A stretch of DNA of 64,000 bases from Proteobacteria bacterium ST_bin14 (lineage in GTDB: Bacteria > Pseudomonadota > Alphaproteobacteria > Sphingomonadales > Sphingomonadaceae). Shown piece by piece: positions 8,151-15,217 of this stretch. Position 1 is the first letter of the stretch; the number at the start of each line of letters is the position of its first letter. The DNA lies in contig MSXR01000004.1 in NCBI GenBank assembly GCA_002083655.1, positions 62,001-126,000 of the forward strand. Reading direction: 5' to 3'. A model generated the notes under the pieces. It did not search any database and was not told the DNA's origin. It was given only the letters and a program-made list of their open reading frames with translations. Both the position numbers and the translations under genes were made by a program.

Positions 8151-8699
8151 TCACGCCGCCATGCGCTCCGGGTCTTCACACGACCCTTGCTCTGACAGGT
8201 CGAGTTCCAGCGTCGCGCATGGCTTGTCGATGCCGAGCGCCAAACAATGCCGCATTTCGACGCCCGTGGTGCGAAAGCCAAGCTTTGCGAGCACGCGCCC
8301 GGACGCGGGATTGTCCATGAAATGGCCCGATGTCAGCCGCTTCAGCCCCATTGCGTACCGCGCGATACCCAGCATCGCGTGGCCGGCCTCAGTGGCATAG
8401 CCGCGACCCCAGGCATCTGGGGTTAGCCAATAGCCAATCTCATGCGCGTCGCCGTCGGGATGAATGCCGATTCCGCCAACCAACCGCACATGACCGCCCT
8501 CATGCGCCAGAATGACGCGGCTGACCTCGCCCGGGCGAGATGTTTGCGAAAGCCAGTCGGCGGCGTGGTCGACCGTGTAGGGCCATGGCAGGCGCGCGAG
8601 CTTGAACGCTACCGCTTCATGCGCGATTGCGCTCGTCAGCGCAGGGGCGTCCTCTGGCCAGCCGGGGCGCAGCGTCAGTCTGGGTGTCCGAGCGAACAT
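8151..8699 (-). CDS. GNAT family N-acetyltransferase (RimJ/RimL-like)
   Basis: This 182-residue acetyltransferase begins with TPRLTLRPGWPEDAPAL, the usual opening of RimJ/RimL-type GNAT enzymes. It continues with IGYWLTPDAWGRGYATEA, where the acetyl-CoA binding loop lies, and NPASGRVLAKLGF near the end. The ATG at 8699 has GAGGAG about 8 bases upstream and is chosen over a frame that starts 150 bases earlier. It lies downstream of rpmA beyond that gene's terminator. The acceptor could be a ribosomal protein N terminus or a small molecule; the sequence does not tell. Confidence 0.85.
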   Translation of the reverse strand: MFARTPRLTLRPGWPEDAPALTSAIAHEAVAFKLARLPWPYTVDHAADWLSQTSRPGEVSRVILAHEGGHVRLVGGIGIHPDGDAHEIGYWLTPDAWGRGYATEAGHAMLGIARYAMGLKRLTSGHFMDNPASGRVLAKLGFRTTGVEMRHCLALGIDKPCATLELDLSEQGSCEDPERMAA

Positions 8700-8777
8700 C
8701 AATACTCTCCTCGTCGGTCGGCTTGCCGCTCGCACGCCAGGATGACGTGTTCGCGACAAGGCTGATGAGGGAGCAAG

Positions 8778-8812
8778 AAAAAAAAGGGAGCCTGGGCGGA
8801 CCCGGCTCCCTT
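8778..8812 (-). terminator. Rho-independent terminator after rpmA
   Basis: Read on the minus strand, GGGAGCC and GGCTCCC (8804-8810 and 8786-8792) form a stem that extends by AA/TT and is followed by eight T residues (8778-8785 as A on the plus strand). It lies about 70 bases after the rpmA stop and closes the rplU-rpmA transcript. Confidence 0.85.
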
Positions 8813-8855
8813 GTTTGGTTGGCAGTGCCTGCGCGCTGCCCCGGATCACCCTGGT

Positions 8856-8876
8856 GGGTAACCCGGTTGGTTACCC
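8856..8876. repeat. Perfect 8-base hairpin directly after rpmA
   Basis: GGGTAACC (8856-8863) and GGTTACCC (8869-8876) are perfect inverted repeats with a 5-base loop, 4 bases past the rpmA stop. There is no T run, so this is not a second intrinsic terminator. It could protect the 3' end of the ribosomal mRNA from exonucleases. The role is inferred. Confidence 0.5.
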
Positions 8877-8880
8877 GATG

Positions 8881-9156
8881 TTATTCGGCTGCAATCGCCA
8901 TTGCCGGTGCTGCGACCGAGCAGAAGGTTCGGCCAAGTTTGCCCGAGTGGAATTCCACGCGACCTTCGATCAGCGCAAACAACGTGTGATCCTTGCCGAT
9001 GCCGACATTGCGGCCCGGATAAAATTTGGTCCCGCGCTGACGCACCAGGATGTTGCCGGCGACAACTTCTTGTCCGCCGAACTTCTTCACGCCAAGGCGA
9101 CGGCCTGCTGAGTCGCGACCGTTGCGCGAAGAGCCGCCTGCTTTCTTATGTGCCAT
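8881..9156 (-). CDS. rpmA: 50S ribosomal protein L27
   Basis: L27 is a large-subunit protein whose N terminus reaches towards the peptidyl-transferase centre. The 91-residue sequence starts MAHKKAGGSSRNGRDS and contains RLGVKKFGGQ, GNILVRQRGTKFYPG and DHTLFALIEG, all family signatures. There is no extra cleavable N-terminal extension of the Firmicutes type. It is 29 bases downstream of rplU, in the usual L21-L27 operon. Confidence 0.97.
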   Translation of the reverse strand: MAHKKAGGSSRNGRDSAGRRLGVKKFGGQEVVAGNILVRQRGTKFYPGRNVGIGKDHTLFALIEGRVEFHSGKLGRTFCSVAAPAMAIAAE

Positions 9157-9185
9157 TGTCTATCTTCCTCGAATTTTCGGTCGTC

Positions 9186-9554
9186 TTACGCTTCGGCGCT
9201 CTGGGCTTCGCCGTCAGGCGCTGCCTTCGTTGCCTTGGCGGGCTTCTTATCTTCGGCTGCACCGATGCTCAGGATCCGCAGGATCGTGTGCTGCTGGCGG
9301 TGGCCGTTGCGGCGGCGATAATTGTGGCGGCGGCGCTTTTTGAAGACGATAACCTTCTCGCCCTTTGCCTGCGCGATGATTTCGGCAGCGACCGTCAGGC
9401 CAGCAACCGACTTCAGTTCGGCGCCTTCGCCGGCCAACAGCACATCACCGAGCGTGATCGACGCACCGGCTTCACCGTCGAGCTTTTCGACGACGATCTT
9501 GTCTCCAGCGGCAACGCGGTATTGCTTGCCGCCCGTGCGCACGACTGCGAACAT
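9186..9554 (-). CDS. rplU: 50S ribosomal protein L21
   Basis: L21 binds 23S rRNA in the large subunit. The ATG at 9554 opens MFAVVRTGGKQYRVAAGD. The signature KKRRRHNYRRRNGHRQQHT follows near residue 80. The C terminus has about 20 additional residues rich in Ala and Lys, as seen in several alphaproteobacteria. The total is 122 residues. A longer frame upstream is not used because it has no similarity to L21. It forms an operon with rpmA. Confidence 0.96.
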   Translation of the reverse strand: MFAVVRTGGKQYRVAAGDKIVVEKLDGEAGASITLGDVLLAGEGAELKSVAGLTVAAEIIAQAKGEKVIVFKKRRRHNYRRRNGHRQQHTILRILSIGAAEDKKPAKATKAAPDGEAQSAEA

Positions 9555-9865
9555 GGCTAAAATCTCTTTCCAATAGATCACCCCACGCACGGATGGCCGG
9601 CGCGGAAAGAAGGGCGACCTATGCGAAGGTCGTGATTCTGTCAACCACACAGGAGCATCGGACGGCAGGTTGGCCGCGTCAATGACGGCGAAATTGCCGA
9701 CCGGGCGCCACGACGGCGATTCCATCGCTGTTATGTTGCTGCACAGCAACAGCCGCGTGACAATCGCATGACCATGGTAAACGCACTATTGTTACGCATC
9801 ACCATAGCGCTAGGATATATTCGATACAGTTTTTGCTATTTTGACGAAATTTTTGGGGGGATTTT
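9555..9865. other. Intergenic region between rplU and the TonB receptor gene
   Basis: This 311-base divergent region holds no gene I can support. It must carry the rplU promoter on the minus strand and the receptor promoter on the plus strand. A weak candidate for the latter is TTGTTA at 9789-9794 followed about 16 bases later by TAGGAT. The last 60 bases are clearly AT-richer than the surroundings. GGGGGG at about 9855-9860 is the likely ribosome-binding site of the receptor gene. Confidence 0.5.
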
Positions 9866-12448
9866 ATGCGCATCCACTTATTGGCCCGCTTGGCTGTTTC
9901 GGCTTCGGTCATGGCGATTTCCCTGGCAGTGCCAGCGCACGCCCAATCGGCACCCGCTGCGGCGCAGGCAGCAGAGGATGAGGCGGATGACGCAGCCATT
10001 GTCGTTACCGGATCGCGCTTTGCCGGGCGGACCGCCGCTGACAGCACAGTGCCGATTGACGTGATCGCCGCCGAACAGCTCACGCGGGGCGGCGCAACCG
10101 AAACCAACAAGCTGCTGAACCAGCTCGTGCCTTCGTTCAACTTTCCCCAGCCGTCGCTGACCGACGGCACCGATTCGCTCCGCCCCGCCACGTTGCGCGG
10201 CTTGGCACCAGATCAAACATTGGTGCTGATCAACGGCAAGCGTCGCCATACCTCGGCGTTGCTCAACCTCAACGGCTCGGTTGGGCGTGGTTCGTCGGCG
10301 GTCGATCTCAACCAGATCCCTGCCGTTTCGATTGAGCGCATCGAAGTGCTGCGCGACGGCGCGTCGTCACAATATGGATCGGACGCAATTGCCGGTGTCA
10401 TCAACATTCAGCTGAACAAGAAACCCGGTGTGCAGACGCTGGTCACCTATGGCCGGTATATCACAACGCTGGCAGGTGTTCGCGATGTGACCGGCGTTTT
10501 GGCGGGGCCAAACGGCATCCCGCTGATTGCAACCGCAGGCGGCGGCAACAACGATCTGCTGGCGCTGACCGATACCGGCCAGGACAAGACGATTGGCGAC
10601 GGCAACACGGTGACAATAGCCGCACGGGTCGGCTTGCCCGTAGGCGATGACGGTTATCTCGTCTTTTCGGGCCAGTTCCGGGACCGCGACCCGACCAACC
10701 GGTCGGCCGCCGATCCGCGTCGCCAATATCCCACGATCGGCGATCCACGCGAACTGACGGTCAACCGTTTCAATCACCGCTATGGTGATGGCCAGGTCGA
10801 GGATTTCAACTTCTTCGTGAACGCCGGTTACGATCTGATGCCCGATATCGAGCTGTACGCTTTCGGCAGCTATGGCATTCGTGATGGCAATGGCGCTGGC
10901 TTTTTCCGCCGAGCCAATGATGCCCGTAATCGCGATTTCGCTGCCTCGACGACGACCTTCGTTCCCTTCTATGCCGATGGCTTCCTGCCGCTGATCAATT
11001 CGCAGATCGAGGACGTATCCGGTGCGGTTGGGCTGAAGGGTGAAATCGGCAACGGCGTTCTCGCTGATCTGTCGGTGGTCTACGGATCGAACCAGCTCGA
11101 TTATCTCGTGTCGAACAGCTTCAACGTCTCGCTGGGCGGGATCAACAGCCCCCGGGTGTTCGATGCCGGTGGCATCGCGGCCGGGCAGACGGTGGTGAAC
11201 CTCGATCTTAGCAAGCGGTTCGACGTCGGTTTTGTCGAAAGCTTTGGCATCGCGGTTGGTGGTGAATTCCGCGACGAGAACTTCAAGATCCGTGCGGGCC
11301 AAACATCGAGCTTCATCAACGGGCCATTCTCCGCCGTGCCGTTCAACGGTGCCGGTGGCGCGCAGGTGTTCCCGGGTTTCCGCCCGAACAATGCGGTTGA
11401 CGTGTCGCGCAACAGCTTTGCCTTCTACGGCGAAATCGACACCAGCATCACCAAGACGCTGACGTTGCAGGTTGCCGGTCGTTACGAGCGCTTCTCGGAT
11501 TTCGGCAGCACGGTGAATGGCAAGGTCGCCGCGCGCTGGGAATTCCTGCCCGGTTATGCAATTCGCGGATCGGTCTCGACTGGTTTCCGCGCGCCGAGCC
11601 TGGCACAGCAATTCTTCGCCACCACATCGACCAACAACGTCAACGGCACACTGATTGAAATCGGCACGTTCCCGGTTTCCGATCCTGTTGCCGTGGCGCT
11701 CGGATCGCGGCAGCTGGAAGCAGAAAAGGCGACCAACCTGGGCGGGGGGGTTGCGCTCAACCCGTTTGAAGGCTTCTCGCTGACGGCCGACTACTACAAT
11801 ATCCGCATTCGCGACCGCATTGTATTGACCGAAAATCTCCAGGGTGCAGCCGTGGTGTCCATCCTGAGCGCCGCTGGCATCAATAACGTCACCTCTGCCC
11901 GATTCTTCGTCAACGGTGTCAACACCAAGACGCAGGGCGTCGACATTGTCGCAACCTATGCGGCGCCTGATTTTGGCCTGGGCAATTTCCGCTTTACCGC
12001 CGGCTATAACTATAATGAGACGACGATCACGCGGCGTGCCGTGTTGCCGACGGTTCCTAATCAGATATTGTTCGGGCGCGTCGAATCACTCCGTCTCACC
12101 GATGGTCAGCCACAGGACAAACTGAACCTGTCGGTGGACTGGAGCCTGGATCGCTTCTCGGCCACGTTCCGCACCAATCGCTATGGATCGGTGCTCGCCG
12201 CCGGCAACACCGCGGCTACCGATTTCACGCTGACCCCAAAATGGGTCAGCGATGTGGAAGTTCGCGCGAAGATCTACCAGGGTATCGAACTCGCCGTTGG
12301 CGCTGACAATGTGTTCGACATCTATCCGGACCGCGTCCCGGCGGGCGGCGCGTTCGGCGTGAACGGTTTCTTCCTGCCTTATTCAAACCTGTCGCCTTTC
12401 GGCTTCAGCGGACGGTTCCTCTACGGCCGAATCTCCGCCGCCTTCTAG
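9866..12448 (+). CDS. TonB-dependent outer-membrane receptor
   Basis: This 860-residue outer-membrane receptor imports a substrate that cannot be named. Residues 1-26 form a signal peptide ending AHAQS. The plug domain follows, with IVVTGSRFAGR, LLNQLVPSFNF, LRGLAPDQTLVLING and RIEVLRDGASSQYGSDAIAGVIN. The rest is a 22-strand barrel ending in LYGRISAAF with the terminal Phe required for insertion. The plug wording (KRRHTSALLNLNG) belongs to the large group of sphingomonad receptors that includes many of unknown or carbohydrate/siderophore specificity. It stands alone with its own terminator. No substrate-specific enzyme or regulator is adjacent. Confidence 0.9.
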   Translation: MRIHLLARLAVSASVMAISLAVPAHAQSAPAAAQAAEDEADDAAIVVTGSRFAGRTAADSTVPIDVIAAEQLTRGGATETNKLLNQLVPSFNFPQPSLTDGTDSLRPATLRGLAPDQTLVLINGKRRHTSALLNLNGSVGRGSSAVDLNQIPAVSIERIEVLRDGASSQYGSDAIAGVINIQLNKKPGVQTLVTYGRYITTLAGVRDVTGVLAGPNGIPLIATAGGGNNDLLALTDTGQDKTIGDGNTVTIAARVGLPVGDDGYLVFSGQFRDRDPTNRSAADPRRQYPTIGDPRELTVNRFNHRYGDGQVEDFNFFVNAGYDLMPDIELYAFGSYGIRDGNGAGFFRRANDARNRDFAASTTTFVPFYADGFLPLINSQIEDVSGAVGLKGEIGNGVLADLSVVYGSNQLDYLVSNSFNVSLGGINSPRVFDAGGIAAGQTVVNLDLSKRFDVGFVESFGIAVGGEFRDENFKIRAGQTSSFINGPFSAVPFNGAGGAQVFPGFRPNNAVDVSRNSFAFYGEIDTSITKTLTLQVAGRYERFSDFGSTVNGKVAARWEFLPGYAIRGSVSTGFRAPSLAQQFFATTSTNNVNGTLIEIGTFPVSDPVAVALGSRQLEAEKATNLGGGVALNPFEGFSLTADYYNIRIRDRIVLTENLQGAAVVSILSAAGINNVTSARFFVNGVNTKTQGVDIVATYAAPDFGLGNFRFTAGYNYNETTITRRAVLPTVPNQILFGRVESLRLTDGQPQDKLNLSVDWSLDRFSATFRTNRYGSVLAAGNTAATDFTLTPKWVSDVEVRAKIYQGIELAVGADNVFDIYPDRVPAGGAFGVNGFFLPYSNLSPFGFSGRFLYGRISAAF

Positions 12449-12475
12449 TCGTGGCGATATCGACAAAGTGAGAAA

Positions 12476-12499
12476 GGGGGCTGCGAAGCCCCCTTTTTT
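12476..12499 (+). terminator. Rho-independent terminator after the TonB receptor gene
   Basis: GGGGGCT (12476-12482), a GCGA tetraloop and AGCCCCC (12487-12493) are followed by six T residues. An A run before the stem would let it work weakly in the other direction too. Confidence 0.92.
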
Positions 12500-12577
12500 G
12501 TTCCAGCTGAGCTCATTGACGCACGTTGATGTTTTACGCTCTGTGCAGACGCACCACGGGTTGGAGGAGGCGCATCA

Positions 12578-13114
12578 ATGACAAAATTTACGAGCCGGCT
12601 GGCCCAACGTGCCGATATTGATGCGCTGCGCGTGGTGATGCAGCGCGCAATCACTCAATTGCAAACGGACTTCCTAACCCCTGAACAAATCGCGGCCAGC
12701 CAGTTGGTGATGGGACTCGATACCCAACTTGTCACCGATCAAACCTATTTTGTGGTGGAAAGCGCAGGGACGATCGCGGGATGCGGCGGCTGGAGCTGGC
12801 GGGCCACACTGTATGGCGGGGATGACAGCATCGTGGTGCGCGCGCCACTGGCGCTTGATCCTGCACAGGACGCCGCCAAAATCCGGGCGATGTACACCGA
12901 TCCCGCCTTTGCCAGGCGTGGCATTGGGCGGATGGTGTTGGGCTTGTGTGAAAACGCCGCGCGTGCCGCCGGATTTCGCCGTGCCGAGATGATGGCCACA
13001 ATGGCAGGTGAGTTGCTATACCGCGCCGTCGGCTATCTGCCGGTTGAGGTGGTCAACTCAGCCCCCGTCAATGGCGTCACGGTGCCGCTGTTGCGGATGG
13101 AAAAGCGGCTTTAG
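12578..13114 (+). CDS. GNAT family N-acetyltransferase
   Basis: This 178-residue acetyltransferase has the GNAT core: TSRLAQRADIDALRVVM at the start, a beta-bulge region GTIAGCGGWSWR, and the acetyl-CoA loop near IRAMYTDPAFARRGIGRMV around residue 115. A GGAGG lies 8-12 bases before the ATG. It is a single-gene unit after the receptor terminator. The C terminus converges on hspQ with a 21-base gap. The acceptor is unknown. Confidence 0.85.
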   Translation: MTKFTSRLAQRADIDALRVVMQRAITQLQTDFLTPEQIAASQLVMGLDTQLVTDQTYFVVESAGTIAGCGGWSWRATLYGGDDSIVVRAPLALDPAQDAAKIRAMYTDPAFARRGIGRMVLGLCENAARAAGFRRAEMMATMAGELLYRAVGYLPVEVVNSAPVNGVTVPLLRMEKRL

Positions 13115-13135
13115 CCCAACCCGGCCGCGCTAACC

Positions 13136-13516
13136 TTAGTGGCGGTGTTCACGCCGCAAATTGTACCGGCCATCGGCATAATCGGTAAACAGCCCGGAAA
13201 TTGCGGGGTGATCGACCGGCTCTTCGCTGTCGTCGAGCACCAGATTCTGCTGGCTGACATAGGCAACATAGCTGCTTTCCACATTTTCGGCGAGCAGATG
13301 GTAAAAGGGCTGGTCCTTGCGCGGGCGGATATCGAGCGGGATCGCATCATACCATTCTTCGCTATTGGCAAAGACCGGGTCGACGTCAAAAATCACCCCG
13401 CGAAAATCAAAAACACGGTGCCGAACCACGTCGCCAATGGCAAAGTTTGCATGGGCAACCGGGGGCAGCACGATGCTGGAATCGGTGGGCAGGGCGGGGA
13501 TGTGAGCGCGGTGCAT
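13136..13516 (-). CDS. hspQ: Heat shock protein HspQ (YccV-like, hemimethylated-DNA-binding family)
   Basis: This 126-residue protein matches HspQ, an adaptor that stimulates Lon in enterobacteria and was first described as binding hemimethylated oriC. Recognisable parts are FAIGDVVRHRVFDFRGVIFDVD, SEEWYDAIP, QPFYHLLAEN and YVAYVSQQNLV, then a short tail. About 20 N-terminal residues precede the conserved domain, and no good ribosome-binding site is seen, so the start may be further in. The role in Alphaproteobacteria is not established. Confidence 0.85.
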   Translation of the reverse strand: MHRAHIPALPTDSSIVLPPVAHANFAIGDVVRHRVFDFRGVIFDVDPVFANSEEWYDAIPLDIRPRKDQPFYHLLAENVESSYVAYVSQQNLVLDDSEEPVDHPAISGLFTDYADGRYNLRREHRH

Positions 13517-13649
13517 GGGGGTAATCTAGTGGTTGTTCTGCGCTGCACAAGCGGCATGCTTGTATCGCGCGAATGATTGGGCTACGGCGCGCCCTCGTCG
13601 ACCTGCGATTGTGCGTTTTTAGGCGCGTGATCGTGCGAAATTCCCTCAC

Positions 13650-13740
<91 letters not shown>

Positions 13741-13790
13741 TTACCTATGTCTCGCAATGTCTAATCGATCCAAAGGGCTTAGGAAAACCT

Positions 13791-13829
13791 AGGCTTTCAG
13801 GCTTTCAGGCTTTCAGGCTTTCAGGCTTT
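13791..13829 (+). repeat. Tandem repeat of 8 bases (AGGCTTTC, nearly five copies)
   Basis: AGGCTTTC is repeated at 13791, 13799, 13807 and 13815, with a partial fifth copy to 13829, without any mismatch. It lies 51 bases after tRNA-Ser and before the methyltransferase gene, in a 244-base stretch with no gene. Perfect repeats of this kind change length easily by slippage. Confidence 0.95.
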
Positions 13830-13983
13830 ACCTGTCCCTGACGCTGCCCTGCCATTCCCCACAAGCCCTAGATCAGTCCAGAATGTTAGCGGCCGCTCAA
13901 TTGGACCAGGCTGACCGACGCTTGCCGGCCACTTGACTGCCCTCCACCCGTGGCGGTATCTGTGGATTGTCAAAGGGGGCTGC

Positions 13984-14661
13984 ATGTCGTTGATCGAGCG
14001 GCTTTCGAGTAGAGAATTCGAAGTCGGGCTCTCGCCTGGGCAATTCATCTATTATTGGCTTGAGCGCGAGGCCTGTCACCGCTTTATGCGGCGCCCGCCT
14101 CCGGAATTGCCCGGCCCACGCTTGCTAAACCTGGGTTGCGGGCCGCATTTCTTCGAAGGCTGGATCAACGCCGACGATTATGCCTTTAAGCGCCGCATAC
14201 GCGAGCGCCGATTTCGGCCCAACTGGCATCTGGATATCGCTCGGCCATGGGCGTGCCGCGACGGTTTTTTCGATGGCCTGTTTTGCGAACATGTGATCGA
14301 GCACCTTGCCTATTCGGAGGCCGTCCACGTATTTTGCGAGGCGTTTCGCAGCCTGAAGCCAGGGAGCTGGATTCGTATCAGCGTGCCCGATCTGGGAAAA
14401 TATGTTCGCTACTACTCTAATGACAAACCCGGCTCTGACTTCAGGGAGTTTCCGGAACGCGCGCTCGCGATATCGTTCCTAACCCAGATGCACCTACACC
14501 GGTCGGCATGGGACGCAGCGTTGATGGTGCGGGTGCTTCAAGAAGTGGGCTTTGTCGACGCGCGGGAGGCGGGGTTCGGCGAGGGTTCTGATCCGCAGAT
14601 CATCCGGGACGACCCCGACAAGGCGCATGAAAGCCTTTATGTGGAGGCGCGGAGGCCTTGA
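13984..14661 (+). CDS. Class I SAM-dependent methyltransferase
   Basis: This 225-residue protein has the SAM-binding glycine motif LLNLGCGPHFFEGWIN, an acidic loop (WHLDIARPW), and FDGLFCEHVIEHLAYSEA. That pattern is common in methyltransferases encoded in surface-polysaccharide and glycosylation loci. EAFRSLKPGSWIRISVPD follows. The ATG at 13984 is preceded by AAGGGGG; an upstream in-frame codon at 13933 is less likely. No glycosyltransferase or polysaccharide gene is adjacent, so it is an orphan between a tRNA and the copper genes. The substrate is unknown. Confidence 0.8.
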   Translation: MSLIERLSSREFEVGLSPGQFIYYWLEREACHRFMRRPPPELPGPRLLNLGCGPHFFEGWINADDYAFKRRIRERRFRPNWHLDIARPWACRDGFFDGLFCEHVIEHLAYSEAVHVFCEAFRSLKPGSWIRISVPDLGKYVRYYSNDKPGSDFREFPERALAISFLTQMHLHRSAWDAALMVRVLQEVGFVDAREAGFGEGSDPQIIRDDPDKAHESLYVEARRP

Positions 14662-14818
14662 TCTGTTGCCGGCTGCCAGAAACCGGCTAGGCCGTCGCTA
14701 TGTCGACCAGCATCGGAGCCTAGTCTAAAAACAGGGTGACGGACTGGCGTTGTGGGAATTTGTGTGGGAGCAATTTTTCGAACCCGTAAAAAACTGACCA
14801 ATAATAGGTACCGATAGA

Positions 14819-14875
14819 CTAGATTCTGCGGGCACCCTGTCCGCCAATCTAGAATATTGCTGGGCACCGCGTCCG
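14819..14875. repeat. Inverted repeat with nested direct repeat after csoR
   Basis: CTAGATT (14819-14825) and AATCTAG (14846-14852) enclose GCGG and CCGC, giving a nearly continuous stem. GGGCACC-NN-GTCCG occurs at 14830-14843 and again at 14862-14875, 32 bases apart, the second copy ending at the csoR stop. There is no T run. It lies in the 214-base gap between the methyltransferase and csoR, which are convergent. Function is unknown; it may be the edge of a mobile element or a transcript-end structure. Confidence 0.5.
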
Positions 14876-15148
14876 TCAGCGTCTGACCTTCTCGAACAGG
14901 TCGATGAGCTCGCTGAACTTGGCGCGCTGCTCGGTTGCGTCGCCCGATGCGATCGCCTCTGCCACACAGCACGCTGCGTGATCCTTCAGGATTTCGCTCT
15001 CTGCCTTTACCAACGCCGCCTTCACGGCTTGCACCTGATGCAGAATGTCGATGCAATAGCGATCGTCCGACACCATCTGCGCGACCCCGCGTACTTGCCC
15101 CTCGATCCGTTTCAGGCGGTTGACGATGTCGACCTTGTGCTTTCCCAT
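14876..15148 (-). CDS. csoR: CsoR-family copper-sensing repressor
   Basis: This 90-residue all-helical repressor belongs to the CsoR/RcnR/FrmR family. The Cu(I) ligands fit the CsoR pattern exactly: Cys32, then His57 (spacing x24), then Cys61 (spacing x3). RcnR-type nickel sensors and FrmR formaldehyde sensors have other ligands. The neighbouring Cys60 is extra. The first helix RLKRIEGQVRGVAQMV is the family hallmark. It is divergent from copABC across a palindromic site, and Cu(I) binding should release that site. Confidence 0.9.
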   Translation of the reverse strand: MGKHKVDIVNRLKRIEGQVRGVAQMVSDDRYCIDILHQVQAVKAALVKAESEILKDHAACCVAEAIASGDATEQRAKFSELIDLFEKVRR

Positions 15149-15169
15149 CGTGTGCAGTCCCCGGCTTGA

Positions 15170-15186
15170 ATACCTATGGGGGGTAT
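15170..15186. promoter_or_regulatory. CsoR operator-like palindrome
   Basis: ATACC (15170-15174) and GGTAT (15182-15186) are perfect inverted half-sites around a G-rich centre, the classic form of a CsoR box. It lies 22 bases upstream of the csoR start and 31 bases upstream of the copA start, where it could control both divergent promoters. Confidence 0.75.
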
Positions 15187-15217
15187 AGTATCAGGCGTCG
15201 GAAGGATCGGCAACATC

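Noticed and set aside
9789..9816. TTGTTA/TAGGAT pair as a promoter of the TonB receptor
   Set aside because: Spacing and -10 are poor. Not listed as a separate feature.
10367..11611. 414-residue open frame on the minus strand within the TonB receptor gene
   Set aside because: It is a shadow of a GC-rich gene. The plus-strand protein has a signal peptide, plug and barrel; the minus frame has no recognisable motif.
13791..13829. AGGCTTTC array considered as a CRISPR
   Set aside because: Units are 8 bases with no spacers between them. It is a simple tandem repeat.
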